Positions 25,353 through 34,315 are shown, numbered from the stretch's first letter. The stretch: 64,000 nt of DNA from Planctomycetota bacterium (GCA_016930595.1 JAFGGJ010000016.1:1-64000); one strand, 5' to 3'. Translations and numbers: made by a program. The notes: generated by a model from the letters alone, not told the origin.

Positions 25353-26621
25353 TTATTGCGGCCTTGGCGGCTCGGGCGGATAGTCGCCGCCGGCCTCTTC
25401 GGCTTTCACCGGGCGTCCGCCACCGGCAATGGACCTTGCCGCGAGGTCGGCTATGAGCACGGCCCGCCTGGCTTCAGCCGGGACGGCCCGCTGCAGAGGC
25501 TCGGAGCCTTCCAGGCCGAGTATGTCGGCGATAAGCTTGATATCGGCACCGCCGTGGCCATGTTCGCCGCGACCTTTCTCAAAAGCTATTTCTTCAACCG
25601 CCCCGGACGGCCTGAGCACCCTGAGATAAGGTTTGCCCGTGGCGGAATCGTGGCCCATTTCCATGCGGCCTTCGGTACCGGTGAAGTAGAAATAGCTGAA
25701 CTCTTTGGGGGCATAGGTGAGGAGATAGAAACTTGCCAGCGTACCTTTCCGATACCTTATGTTCAGAGATTCATGGTCATTGATCGTATGTCTTTCCGAA
25801 AAAACACACAAGTCCCTGACATAGCCGTCCGCACTTTCGGCATCCTTGTATATCCTCCGGTATATACCGTCCCACTTGTCCATGTCGAAGTAGTGCGGGC
25901 ACGATCCGGAAATACCACATTCGCTGCAGCGGTCACCATGCTTCATGTCGGGTCGTTCACGATAGAAACTCCTGGTACCGAAGGCACTGACTTCCACCGG
26001 GTCATCGTCGAGAATCCAGTTGATAACATCCAGGTGATGACAGCACTTGTGATTCATGAGTCCTGCAGACTTGCCAAAAATGGAATGCCAGCGATGGAAG
26101 TAATCGCCGCCATGACTGTAATCAAGCACTTCAGCGGCTTCCAATGAAAGGATTTCCCCGATACCGCCCGAGCGTACCAGCTTGGCGGCCTGGAGGGTGT
26201 AATCCTGGTAGCGCATATTATGTCCGACAAGAACCTTCCTGCCGGTATCGTTCATGGTGGAAATGATCCTGTCGCATTCCCACGCGCTTGTTGCAAGCGG
26301 CTTGTCCACGAGGACGTTCAGCCCGCTCTTGAGCGCGGCGCACACGACATCGGCATGAGTGAAATCAGGCGTCGTAACAATCGCCCAGTCAGCATCGACC
26401 GCAGCGCTGGCCGAAGCGATATCCGGGAAAACCGGCAGATCCGGCAACTTGATTTCAACGGCGGCGGCACGCCCACGCTTTTCATTGGTGTCAACAAGAG
26501 CCACAAGGTCGGCCCGTTCGCGAAATTCGGGCAGCCCTTTCGTGTCGAAAGCCAACAGACCCTTCGCAAAGCAACCCAAGCCCCTGTTGCCGGTGCCGAC
26601 TACGATGAACTTTGTTTTCAT
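25353..26621 (-). CDS. Gfo/Idh/MocA family oxidoreductase
   Basis: The 422-residue protein begins with a Rossmann nucleotide-binding motif (FIVVGTGNRGLG). It carries the family's LVDKPLATS near residue 95, where the EKP lysine of the active site lies (here DKP). LMNHKCCHHLDVINWIL near 190 supplies the catalytic D/H region. It also has an unusual C-x2-C-x5-C cluster (CSECGISGSC) near residue 232. Members oxidise or reduce sugars and cyclitols with NAD(P). AAGGA lies nine bases before ATG 26621; a longer frame from 26663 lacks such a site. The 155 bases upstream to the PmbA stop hold no gene I can support, only a direct repeat of GCGCTATAC. Confidence 0.88.
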   Translation of the reverse strand: MKTKFIVVGTGNRGLGCFAKGLLAFDTKGLPEFRERADLVALVDTNEKRGRAAAVEIKLPDLPVFPDIASASAAVDADWAIVTTPDFTHADVVCAALKSGLNVLVDKPLATSAWECDRIISTMNDTGRKVLVGHNMRYQDYTLQAAKLVRSGGIGEILSLEAAEVLDYSHGGDYFHRWHSIFGKSAGLMNHKCCHHLDVINWILDDDPVEVSAFGTRSFYRERPDMKHGDRCSECGISGSCPHYFDMDKWDGIYRRIYKDAESADGYVRDLCVFSERHTINDHESLNIRYRKGTLASFYLLTYAPKEFSYFYFTGTEGRMEMGHDSATGKPYLRVLRPSGAVEEIAFEKGRGEHGHGGADIKLIADILGLEGSEPLQRAVPAEARRAVLIADLAARSIAGGGRPVKAEEAGGDYPPEPPRPQ

Positions 26622-26776
26622 GCGAACCCGTCCTTTCAAAGCCTCGGCCCGCCATGCGGCCATACGAGCCTACAACCATGAATATAGATACGAACGCTGC
26701 CGTGTATAGCGCGAAAAGACCGTATAGCGCGCAGACCGTCCAGAAACACAACGAAGCCAAAATACAGAACAAGCCG

Positions 26777-28108
26777 CTAGGCGGAGCCCACTATCTTGAT
26801 ATTGTCGAGGAGGACGTGAGGCATCGGGTTTCCGGGCAATATTTCGTAGTCCGAACTCACTTCCGTGATCGCCCCTATGACATCCGTCATCCTGTCAACA
26901 ACCGTAACATTCCTGAGTGGATATGCAACGGTGCCGTTTTCGATCCTGTAGGCGAAATCAAGAAGCGTGGATATTTCACCGGTCACGCTGTTGGGATCGA
27001 GAGAACCAGCAAGCAGCAGAATCCCGTCATCCACCGAGCCAACAATATCGTCGCCGGCCGTGGAACCGAGAGAAGGGCGGAGATTGGTGGGGTGAACACT
27101 GCCGGTACGCCCGCCGTGCCCGTTGTTTTCACACCCGGCCTTGCCAGCGGTATAGGAGGAATGCAACAGCCCCGCGAGCCTGCCGCTTTCAATCAATTGC
27201 ACCTGCTCCCTTACTGCGCCTTCGCCGTCATATGCACCGGAATATATGCCGCCGCCGACAAGAGGATCGTCACGCAAATTGAAAAAGACGGGAGCTATCT
27301 CTTCACCCACCCTGCCGGAAAGGTAGGACCTGTTACGCTGGTGCTCCTCCGCATTGGCGGCATGGGCAAGACGCCTGAAAAAATCATACGACGCCAAAGG
27401 AGCCAGGACGACAGGATACCGGCCGCTTGGCATGTCCCGTGCGCCAAGAAAGCCGGCAGCCTGCGCGGCGGCGCGTTCAGCCACGCCGGAAGGGGAAACG
27501 TCTTTCAACAGTCTACCCTCGGAAAAGGCAAAATAGCTGCCCGCTTCATCGCCATCCCTGACGACGGCAAAGAAATCCAGGGAAACCAGTGAACCTTCGT
27601 CATATGCCTTCACCCCGTTGGAATTCCAAACTACGCCACGGTTCACATACACGCCGGTCGTCCCAGAGATTCTGGCATTATGCGCTTTTTCAACAGCGGA
27701 CTGAATATTCTCATCCGTCCACGAACGGAGACGTGCAAGGTCCAGATCTTCAACAGCCGGGTCGTAAAGGTCTGCGGGGACGCGCACATCGCCTGATGGG
27801 TGCGGAAGGTCGTGAAAATCAGGATCTGGTTCAGCGCTGCCGGCGACGTCCACTGCGAAACGAGCGCCGGTACGGATATCACCGTCAGAAAGCGAATGCA
27901 GCCTGTAGAAACCGATTCGACGACCGACGACGGCGCGGATCGTAACCTCCCTGGCACGATGTGCGAAGACGGCTGCGACCTTGTTATCGCGAGCCTCCAC
28001 CTGGCGGGATATCCCGGCTGAAACCGAAACATCCGCCAAGTCAGCGCCAGCCCTGCAGGTCTCATCGAGCGCCAGGGCGGCAGCCCTTTCAAGGACGGCC
28101 TTGTCCAT
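26777..28108 (-). CDS. PmbA/TldD-family metallopeptidase subunit
   Basis: The 443-residue protein matches the PmbA (TldE) side of the TldD/TldE family. An N-terminal beta region (RQVEARDNKVAAVFAHRAREVTIRAVVG pattern) is followed by DPAVEDLDLARL, IYSGAYDGEGAVREQ, LHSSYTAGKAG and a C-terminal IENGTVAYPLRNVTVVD. I do not see the HExxxH zinc motif of TldD, so this is more likely the non-catalytic partner. TldD/E heterodimers process peptides such as microcin B17 and CcdA. No tldD lies next to it in this window. ATG 28108 is preferred over a GTG three codons upstream. Confidence 0.8.
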   Translation of the reverse strand: MDKAVLERAAALALDETCRAGADLADVSVSAGISRQVEARDNKVAAVFAHRAREVTIRAVVGRRIGFYRLHSLSDGDIRTGARFAVDVAGSAEPDPDFHDLPHPSGDVRVPADLYDPAVEDLDLARLRSWTDENIQSAVEKAHNARISGTTGVYVNRGVVWNSNGVKAYDEGSLVSLDFFAVVRDGDEAGSYFAFSEGRLLKDVSPSGVAERAAAQAAGFLGARDMPSGRYPVVLAPLASYDFFRRLAHAANAEEHQRNRSYLSGRVGEEIAPVFFNLRDDPLVGGGIYSGAYDGEGAVREQVQLIESGRLAGLLHSSYTAGKAGCENNGHGGRTGSVHPTNLRPSLGSTAGDDIVGSVDDGILLLAGSLDPNSVTGEISTLLDFAYRIENGTVAYPLRNVTVVDRMTDVIGAITEVSSDYEILPGNPMPHVLLDNIKIVGSA

Positions 28109-28127
28109 GGGCGGCACCCGTCAATGT

Positions 28128-29657
28128 TCAGGAAGCCTTATGCCTTGCGGTGCGAGCCTTGACCGCCGGTGCTCCGGCAGCTTTTCGCCCATTATTGTAA
28201 AGGGTAACCCGGTTCCGCCCATTCTTTTTCGACTTGTAGAGGGCGGAATCGGCCCTGGCAATAAGATCAGTCGGCGAAAGGCCTCGCTTCCATTCGGCAA
28301 CACCAAGACTGATAGTAATCGGGATAAGCGTGTCGCCACCGGTGCCGTAAAAATCAGCCTCTGCGATTTCACGGCGAAGACGTTCGGCGACAGGCTTGGC
28401 TTCAGACAGGCCCAGGCCGTGCAATATGACGGCAAGTTCTTCGCCACCGTATCGAAAAGCCATATCGCCGCCCCGCAAAACGCGTCGCAGTACACCGGCG
28501 ACCCCCTTCAATACAGTATCGCCGGCAAGATGGCCGTACGTATCATTCACCTGTTTGAAATGATCGATGTCCATCATAACCAGACTGAAAACGCCGGCTG
28601 TTTTGCGGTTTTCGGAACGAGACAATTCGGCAAGACGCTCCATGAAATATCGTTTGATGAACAAACCGGTCAATCCGTCTGTTTCAGCACGGCGGCGATG
28701 CTGTTCCTTCCGCAATGCCAGAGCTACATGAATAGCTGATGCGTCGAGCGCGTCCGTCACATCGCCGATCTTGTCGGCCGGCACAGCTTCGTGGCTGATT
28801 TCAAGGCGAAGCGCCCCCACCATCTGGCCTTCCGCCCACAACGGATACAGAAGCAGATGCCTTCCCCGTGACGCTACAGTATCAACCACAGGCCGGTGAC
28901 TCTGAAAGATATCTGAAAGGCCGCCGTCATCAGGGCGTATTTTCTGGAGAAAATACAGCAGGCGTTCCGCGGACGTTTTCCCCCTGGCCGCCCTGTTATT
29001 AGTCTCGACTTCCATGCGTGCGACGGTTTCACCCGCATGCACAAGGCCGGTGGACAACAGGACTCGATTCGCTGTGGAATCCGTCCCGACATCAGAAATC
29101 ACAAGATCTCCAATGTTCCACCAGTCATTTTCACCCTCAACATACAAGTACACCTGCGATCCGTTGACCTGTTCATAGTATCCTCGCAGGAAAGCTTTCC
29201 ATTCCGGCGCCGCGGTGATGAGGTACAGTCCCACGCGTTCGGCGCCGGTAACTTCTGCAATCGCTGTAAGAAGGGCATGCAGGCGTTCGTCCCTGTCGGG
29301 GATGTTGCCGGCAACGTGAATTTCCCCGATCACGGAAACATGCTCCAGGTGTTTTTCCAGCCGGACCACCCGGTTCAGAAGAGTATCTCTTTCTTCACGC
29401 AGATCCTCCAGGGCGGCGGCATACATCTTCTTGCGGCCGGCAAGGTACGGATGAAAAATCGGGAGCAACAGCGATGCCAATCCGGTCACCACAAGGAGAA
29501 CGCCTATCAGCAGGGAACCGCGTTCAGTCAGAAAAGCCCCGGTGCTCTGTGACAACCAGATGATAATACCACCGGCCGCGACTCCGGCTATGCCGGCAGA
29601 ACCGAACACAATCCACATGACCCGCAACAATGCCGTACCGGCTCTAGTCATCGACAT
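28128..29657 (-). CDS. membrane GGDEF diguanylate cyclase
   Basis: The 509-residue protein starts with two membrane helices (about residues 10-65; MWIVFGSAGIAGVAAGGIII and LLIGVLLVVTGLASLLLPIF). A short coiled segment and a GAF-like sensory region come next (about 110-310). A GGDEF domain fills the last 170 residues, with MDIDHFKQVNDTYGHLAGD and RYGGEELAVIL. The active loop is GGEEL, a permitted variant. RGGD five residues upstream forms an intact inhibitory I-site, so product feedback by c-di-GMP is likely. It overlaps the small gene upstream by about 14 bases. Its two close ATGs (29657, 29651) cannot be told apart. Confidence 0.9.
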   Translation of the reverse strand: MSMTRAGTALLRVMWIVFGSAGIAGVAAGGIIIWLSQSTGAFLTERGSLLIGVLLVVTGLASLLLPIFHPYLAGRKKMYAAALEDLREERDTLLNRVVRLEKHLEHVSVIGEIHVAGNIPDRDERLHALLTAIAEVTGAERVGLYLITAAPEWKAFLRGYYEQVNGSQVYLYVEGENDWWNIGDLVISDVGTDSTANRVLLSTGLVHAGETVARMEVETNNRAARGKTSAERLLYFLQKIRPDDGGLSDIFQSHRPVVDTVASRGRHLLLYPLWAEGQMVGALRLEISHEAVPADKIGDVTDALDASAIHVALALRKEQHRRRAETDGLTGLFIKRYFMERLAELSRSENRKTAGVFSLVMMDIDHFKQVNDTYGHLAGDTVLKGVAGVLRRVLRGGDMAFRYGGEELAVILHGLGLSEAKPVAERLRREIAEADFYGTGGDTLIPITISLGVAEWKRGLSPTDLIARADSALYKSKKNGRNRVTLYNNGRKAAGAPAVKARTARHKAS

Positions 29658-29958
29658 CGTACCGTACAAGCAGAAACAGTCTGGAAGCCGTTTCGGGGCC
29701 CAGAAAACGAAGGAGCACACGGGCGTGGTCATAGCCGACGGCGGTCAGAGTCTTCATACGTACGGCCACAGAACTACTCACGCCGGGGAACAGATCCAAG
29801 GGCACCGTTTCCAATTCCGAACATATGAGTCTTGTATCCCGATCTTCGCCAGGAACACCAACGGAGCCAATGACAACCGCCATAACGGCAAGAAGCAAAC
29901 CAAGGGCAGAAGTTGTATTTCTATCAAACACCTGTTTCCCCGCGAAGGCCCGATTCAT
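29644..29958 (-). CDS. small membrane-anchored hypothetical protein
   Basis: The 104-residue protein has an N-terminal hydrophobic segment (SALGLLLAVMAVVIGSVGV), then a short polar domain (RLICSELETVPLDLF, AVRMKTLTAVGYDHARVLLRFL). It could be an exported or periplasmic partner of the diguanylate cyclase, whose start lies inside its 3' end. No family recognised. The ATG lacks an obvious ribosome-binding site. A CATA-AGCC-TATG inverted repeat lies just upstream within the 70-base gap to radC. Confidence 0.5.
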   Translation of the reverse strand: MNRAFAGKQVFDRNTTSALGLLLAVMAVVIGSVGVPGEDRDTRLICSELETVPLDLFPGVSSSVAVRMKTLTAVGYDHARVLLRFLGPETASRLFLLVRYDVDD

Positions 29959-30028
29959 ATATCGGTATCAAGCACAACCGCCTTTATTCACATAGGCTTA
30001 TGTTTACAATGACGATCGCCGGAAACCG

Positions 30029-31111
30029 TCAGATATAGCCGTCTTCCGCCATACTGACATACCTGTCGCCAGCTATGACAACATGGTCAAGAACTCTTAT
30101 GCCGGCCAGACCGCAAACCTGAACAAGCCTTGCGGTAACATCAAGATCCTCGGGACTCGGCGTCGGATCCCCCGACGGATGGTTGTGCACAAAAGCGACT
30201 CTGGCGGCAGAGTCTCGTATCGCCTGTGTCAACACGGTGCGAGGATCGATATTCGCACCGGACAATCCGCCCCCGCCTGTGGAAACCTCACCGATCAGAC
30301 GGTTTTTCTGGTCCAGCAATACAACCAGGAAATACTCGGCCTTCCGATCGCGAAGCCGCGGTCCGTAATATTTCATGAAATCCCTGGCGCTGGAAAATTT
30401 CGTTCCAGGCGGCCGGGGCTCAGCCGCCCAGTAAACCGCCAAATCCAAAGCCGATCTGATTCGAATCGCCGCTTCCCGTGATACCCCATCGAAGTTTTCA
30501 AGCTCCTTGACACTCCATGCACCCAATGCCCGCAAGCTGCCGGCTTCGGCAAGCAATTTCTGTACGGTCCTGAAAGCCTTCATTTCGCTCCTGCCGGCGG
30601 AGATGACAAGGGTAAGCAACTCGGACACGCCAAGGGCACCCATGCCGCCGAGAGCAAGCCTGCATCTGAACGACTCGCTTTCCGGAAGACGGTGAAGATC
30701 TTCCGAACGCGCGGCATATGAACAGAACATCCTGAAACAACATGCAGCGCACGCCGGGACGTCGGCACAGAATCCTTCGTCCAGTAAGCCGTAGTATCCC
30801 GAAGCAAATGCCCTGACAATAAGCACCAATTCTTCAACAGGCACTCCGGAAGAATCCGCCGCCTTGCGCAAAACTGAAGGAGCTGCTGCCTGACCTACGG
30901 CGCCTGCCGGAATAAACCCGAGCCTGTAGAGAAACCGATTGGTATCGTGCTCCTCCATAATCAGCAGGGCGTTTTCACCATCGACCCTCGCCAGAACTCT
31001 TTTCATGAAGTTCCGCCACGTGCTCTTGCCTACCTTCTTATGAATGGCTTTCTGCATCTCCCCGACCCACCATGCCAGGTCGACAGCATGTCCTTTTGAA
31101 GGTGTAGTCAT
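30029..31111 (-). CDS. radC: RadC-family JAMM protein with N-terminal cysteine-cluster domain
   Basis: The 360-residue protein ends in a normal RadC domain (about residues 145-360). It has a helix-hairpin-helix-like LENFDGVSREAAIRIRSAL, then the JAMM metal motif FVHNHPSGDPTPSPEDLD near 310. Ordinary RadC is about 225 residues long. The extra N-terminal 140 residues end in CADVPACAACCFRMFC (about 116-132), spaced C-x5-C-x2-C-x5-C. That resembles the iron-sulphur loop of endonuclease III and MutY. RadC's biochemical role is unsettled. The start overlaps the queE stop (ATGA), and this is the last gene of the long minus-strand run. Confidence 0.88.
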   Translation of the reverse strand: MTTPSKGHAVDLAWWVGEMQKAIHKKVGKSTWRNFMKRVLARVDGENALLIMEEHDTNRFLYRLGFIPAGAVGQAAAPSVLRKAADSSGVPVEELVLIVRAFASGYYGLLDEGFCADVPACAACCFRMFCSYAARSEDLHRLPESESFRCRLALGGMGALGVSELLTLVISAGRSEMKAFRTVQKLLAEAGSLRALGAWSVKELENFDGVSREAAIRIRSALDLAVYWAAEPRPPGTKFSSARDFMKYYGPRLRDRKAEYFLVVLLDQKNRLIGEVSTGGGGLSGANIDPRTVLTQAIRDSAARVAFVHNHPSGDPTPSPEDLDVTARLVQVCGLAGIRVLDHVVIAGDRYVSMAEDGYI

Positions 31112-31842
31112 GGCATCCCGAGTATTTCCTGCTGCTGCACTATTATCCTGACATGCTGCAGACGCGCCAGCGCCCTGGCCTGCAGGTCAAGCAATAAGGC
31201 GGCTCCGACTTCAACCGGCCATACCGGCTGTATCACAAGAGGTATGGAAGGGTCGATAGCGGCTATCAGGTCCACGGCCTGTTGAAACTCGGTCATGCTC
31301 ACCGATCGGCCGACCACGACTTTTACAAAAGTCTTGTGCGCAACCTTCGCCAGAAACGCGGTGTGTTCATCCCATAAGGCTCTCCCACCGTAAACAGACG
31401 GCAGTTTGATATCCATAGCCACCATATCCACTAGCGGCTCGACCGCTGTTATTTCATCGGGAAGCGTACCGTTTGTTTCCAGGTAGATATCGGGGCGCGT
31501 CGGCATTCCAATTCTCCTGAATTCCTCCAGGAAAAGGGCCAGAAAACCCGCCTGAACCAGCGGCTCTCCCCCCGTAACAGCAACAGCTCCCACTCCGCCC
31601 GGCAAGTGACCGCATATCACGCTCGCCAGAACAGCGGGGATCACGGGGTTTTTGTGACGGCAGGAAAAATCCCGAATTGTCACCGGGAATTCGCCGGGTG
31701 CTTCATCTCCAATGGCAGTATCACAGTAGTCACAGGCAAGATTGCAGCCGAACAAGCGTACAAAGAGATGTAATTCCCCTACCCTGACGCCTTCTCCCTG
31801 AACAGCCAGAAAAACTTCAAGCAGGCTGCCGCTGTCAGACAT
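31108..31842 (-). CDS. queE: 7-carboxy-7-deazaguanine synthase
   Basis: The 244-residue radical-SAM enzyme makes 7-carboxy-7-deazaguanine in queuosine synthesis. It has the family start LLEVFLAVQGEG near residue 8, the cluster motif CNLACDYCDT (C-x3-C-x2-C) near 32, AVTGGEPLVQ for SAM binding, LETNGTLP and VAMDIKLPS. The ATG at 31842 lies eight bases inside moxR and was preferred because it begins just before the conserved VQGEG element. The longer frame upstream is the shadow of moxR. FolE in the same run supplies the first step of this pathway. Confidence 0.93.
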   Translation of the reverse strand: MSDSGSLLEVFLAVQGEGVRVGELHLFVRLFGCNLACDYCDTAIGDEAPGEFPVTIRDFSCRHKNPVIPAVLASVICGHLPGGVGAVAVTGGEPLVQAGFLALFLEEFRRIGMPTRPDIYLETNGTLPDEITAVEPLVDMVAMDIKLPSVYGGRALWDEHTAFLAKVAHKTFVKVVVGRSVSMTEFQQAVDLIAAIDPSIPLVIQPVWPVEVGAALLLDLQARALARLQHVRIIVQQQEILGMP

Positions 31843-32812
31843 TCTCCACCGGTGCGACCGACTCGAGCACCGCCTCCACCAAGTCCCGCTGTTGGACACC
31901 GGTACCAAGAGCACCGAAAGTGAGTGCCATCCGGTGCGGAAGCGCGAAGCGTGCAATAGCGATAATATCTTCAAACCCGACCGCCGGTCTGCCGTCCAAC
32001 AGCGCCGAGACTCTGGCTCCGCGCACAATCGCCTGGGCAGCCCTGATACTGATTCCGAAGCGAAGCCCGTCCCTGATTTGCGGTATTCTTGAACGCAACG
32101 GGTCACATGCTATGACAAGGCGTGAAGCAAAACTCATTACTTCATCAGGGACATACACTTTTTCAACTACCCGCCGCAGTTCGATCACTTCAGCCGCGCC
32201 AACCGCCGGTTCGATATCCAGGCCGCTCGGCAAACCCGCGGTCCTGGCAAGGATCGCTTTCAACTGCGTTTCTTCAAGACCGCCCATCGACACCCGGTAG
32301 GCAAAACGGTCCAACTGGGCTTCCGGCAGCGGATATGTCCCCTCCATCTCAACCGGGTTCTGCGTTGCGACCACAAGAAAAGGCTCGGGCAGCGTGTAGG
32401 TATTGCCACCGTAAGTGACTTTCATTTCTTCCATCGCCTGGAGCAAGGCGGACTGTGTCTTGGGCCCGGTGCGGTTGATTTCGTCTACCAGAAGCACATT
32501 ATTGAAAACCGGCCCCTTGCGGAATTCAACGGAGCCGTTGCTGGTCAATACATCGCCGCCCGTGACGTCAGTGGGCAGGAGATCCGGCGTACACTGAACG
32601 CGTCCGAAAGAACTGTCCAGCACGGCAGCCAGCGCCCTGCACAACAGGGTCTTGCCCGTACCAGGAAGTGCCTCCACCAGAACATGACCAGCCGTAAGGA
32701 GACCCGTAACAAGTATTTTCTTGGCGGTACCCTCGGCAACTATTACCCCGTCAAGGCGAGCTATTACATCCGCAAGTCTGGCACGCGCCCGTTCCAGGTC
32801 GTTGTCGTCCAC
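31835..32812 (-). CDS. MoxR-type AAA+ ATPase
   Basis: The 325-residue ATPase carries Walker A LPGTGKT near residue 50, Walker B LLVDEINRTGPKTQ, sensor 1 VVATQNPVEMEGTYPLPEAQLDRF and a C-terminal lid domain. This is the MoxR subfamily, chaperone-like proteins that usually work with DUF58 and VWA-domain proteins encoded next door. Here the neighbours are folE and queE, with no DUF58 or VWA gene in view. It begins three bases after folE and overlaps queE. Confidence 0.9.
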   Translation of the reverse strand: MDDNDLERARARLADVIARLDGVIVAEGTAKKILVTGLLTAGHVLVEALPGTGKTLLCRALAAVLDSSFGRVQCTPDLLPTDVTGGDVLTSNGSVEFRKGPVFNNVLLVDEINRTGPKTQSALLQAMEEMKVTYGGNTYTLPEPFLVVATQNPVEMEGTYPLPEAQLDRFAYRVSMGGLEETQLKAILARTAGLPSGLDIEPAVGAAEVIELRRVVEKVYVPDEVMSFASRLVIACDPLRSRIPQIRDGLRFGISIRAAQAIVRGARVSALLDGRPAVGFEDIIAIARFALPHRMALTFGALGTGVQQRDLVEAVLESVAPVENV

Positions 32813-32815
32813 CTG

Positions 32816-33403
32816 TTATCCCTTTCCCAAGCCGCTTATCAGGTTTAACGCTTCGTTTCTGGTCAAGGCGTTATTTCTGAAAATTCCCCTAACAACTGAA
32901 GTAACCGTCAAGGCACCCGGTTTTTTTATGCCGCGCATTGTCATGCAGAGGTGTTCTGCTTCGACCACTGTCATCACTCCCCTGGGCCGAAGGCAGTCCA
33001 TGAGCGTATCGGCCACCTGTGTTGTCAGGCGCTCCTGAAGCTGAAGCCGTCTGCTGAGTATATCCACAACACGAGCGATTTTTGACAAACCGGTGATCCT
33101 GCCATCCTGTGGTATATAGGCCACGTGAGCCCGGCCGATAAACGGCAGGAGATGGTGCTCGCACACCGAATAGACCGGGATATCCCGTACAAGGACGATT
33201 TCCTCGTGCTTGTCCGTGTGCGGAAGCAACTTCACGACCTCGCTTGGATCCTCCTGGTAACCGCCGTAGATTTCCTGGTACATCCTGGCCACGCGGGCAG
33301 GGGTCTCGGCAAGACCAGGACGGGACGGATCCTCCCCGATACCCTCCAGGACAAGCCGCATACCTTCAATTATCTTGTCGATGTCTATGTCAAATGATGC
33401 CAT
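32816..33403 (-). CDS. folE: GTP cyclohydrolase I
   Basis: The 195-residue enzyme converts GTP to dihydroneopterin triphosphate, the entry to folate and 7-deazaguanine synthesis. The zinc and active-site residues are visible in [19 protein letters not shown] near residue 80 and [11 protein letters not shown] near 150. RLQLQERLT follows the GTP-binding segment. Length is typical of type IA. Its start lies 14 bases inside dapA, so translation is coupled. Confidence 0.96.
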   Translation of the reverse strand: MASFDIDIDKIIEGMRLVLEGIGEDPSRPGLAETPARVARMYQEIYGGYQEDPSEVVKLLPHTDKHEEIVLVRDIPVYSVCEHHLLPFIGRAHVAYIPQDGRITGLSKIARVVDILSRRLQLQERLTTQVADTLMDCLRPRGVMTVVEAEHLCMTMRGIKKPGALTVTSVVRGIFRNNALTRNEALNLISGLGKG

Positions 33404-34262
33404 ATTCTACAAGTGCCTCCTTCATGCGCTCTTCATTCTCAGCAAGATAAGGCGCCAGCGGCAATCGCATTTCGCCGTTGATAAGCCCAGCCAGTTTCAT
33501 GGCTGTCTTCACGCCGGCCGGGTTGCATTCACGGAAACATTCCCTGACAAGAGGAAGCATTCGAAAATGCAGATCGCGAGCCCTGCTCCAGTCATTCCCC
33601 AGCGCAGCGTCAACCATTGCCTTCACATCTTCAGGTATCAGGTTCGCCGTTACCGATATCACGCCGGTAGCGCCGAGAACCATCATGGGAAGAGTCAGCG
33701 AGTCATCGCCGGACACCACGGTTATGTCAGAGGATTTTATAATATCGCTTACCCGGTCGATGCTTCCTCCGGCTTCCTTGATAGCAGCTACATTCTTCAG
33801 TTCCGCAAGACGCGCAACCGTGGCGACCGCAATTTCCCTGCCGGTGCGCCCGGGCACGTTGTAGAGGATGATCGGCAAGTCCACTGATTCGGCAACTGCC
33901 TTGTAGTGAAGATATATGCCCTCCTGCGAAGGCTTGTTATAGTACGGACTGACGAGCAGGGCTCCATCGCAACCCGCTTCTTGCGCAAAACGCGTCAGCG
34001 AAACGGCTTCGGCGGTCGAGTTCGACCCAGTACCGGCTATAACGTGTGTTCGGCCGGCAACTGTATCAAGACAGGCTTTTATGATATCACGGTGTTCCTC
34101 GTGACTGGTGGTGGCGCTCTCACCCGTCGTGCCCATCGGGATAATGGCATCAGTCCCCGCCGCAACCTGCCGTTCACAGAGTTCTGCGAACTTATCCATA
34201 TCGACGTTGCCGTTCCTGAAAGGCGTAACGATGGCAACCATGCTGCCTCTTACCGCTAACAT
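33390..34262 (-). CDS. dapA: 4-hydroxy-tetrahydrodipicolinate synthase
   Basis: The 290-residue aldolase condenses pyruvate with aspartate semialdehyde in diaminopimelate and lysine synthesis. It shows [15 protein letters not shown] near residue 43, [14 protein letters not shown], the catalytic tyrosine in [10 protein letters not shown] and the Schiff-base lysine in [10 protein letters not shown] near 160. AAGGAG lies six bases before ATG 34262; a TTG one codon upstream is less well spaced. LysA for the last step is encoded at 58.5 kb. Confidence 0.96.
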   Translation of the reverse strand: MLAVRGSMVAIVTPFRNGNVDMDKFAELCERQVAAGTDAIIPMGTTGESATTSHEEHRDIIKACLDTVAGRTHVIAGTGSNSTAEAVSLTRFAQEAGCDGALLVSPYYNKPSQEGIYLHYKAVAESVDLPIILYNVPGRTGREIAVATVARLAELKNVAAIKEAGGSIDRVSDIIKSSDITVVSGDDSLTLPMMVLGATGVISVTANLIPEDVKAMVDAALGNDWSRARDLHFRMLPLVRECFRECNPAGVKTAMKLAGLINGEMRLPLAPYLAENEERMKEALVEYGII

Positions 34263-34295
34263 CAAATGCTCCTTTCTTCTACTCCCCCCCGGGGG

Positions 34296-34315
34296 ACTGC
34301 CGGCTAGCCGGCAGT
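34296..34315. repeat. 20-base perfect palindrome spanning the pdxJ stop codon
   Basis: The arms are ACTGCCGGCT and AGCCGGCAGT. The TAG stop of pdxJ lies at its centre (34306-34304). A second palindromic C/G tract follows at once on the minus strand, in the gap before dapA. No U-tract follows, so it is not a standard terminator. It may be an RNA processing or stability element, or a protein site. Confidence 0.6.

Noticed and set aside
26690-26740. Direct repeat of GCGCTATAC as a possible operator or promoter
   Set aside because: Only two copies, with no matching -35 at a usual spacing. It could be chance.
26491-26772. 93-codon minus-strand frame with a hydrophobic N-terminus
   Set aside because: About half of it overlaps the Gfo/Idh gene in another frame, and it has no ribosome-binding site. 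The hydrophobic part alone is weak evidence.
30450-30480. TTCGAATC-like tRNA T-loop sequence
   Set aside because: It is inside the radC coding frame and no cloverleaf can be formed around it. No tRNA was found in the window.
31843-32106. N-terminal extension of the QueE frame
   Set aside because: It overlaps moxR in another frame and lacks family similarity; the radical-SAM protein begins just before VQGEG.
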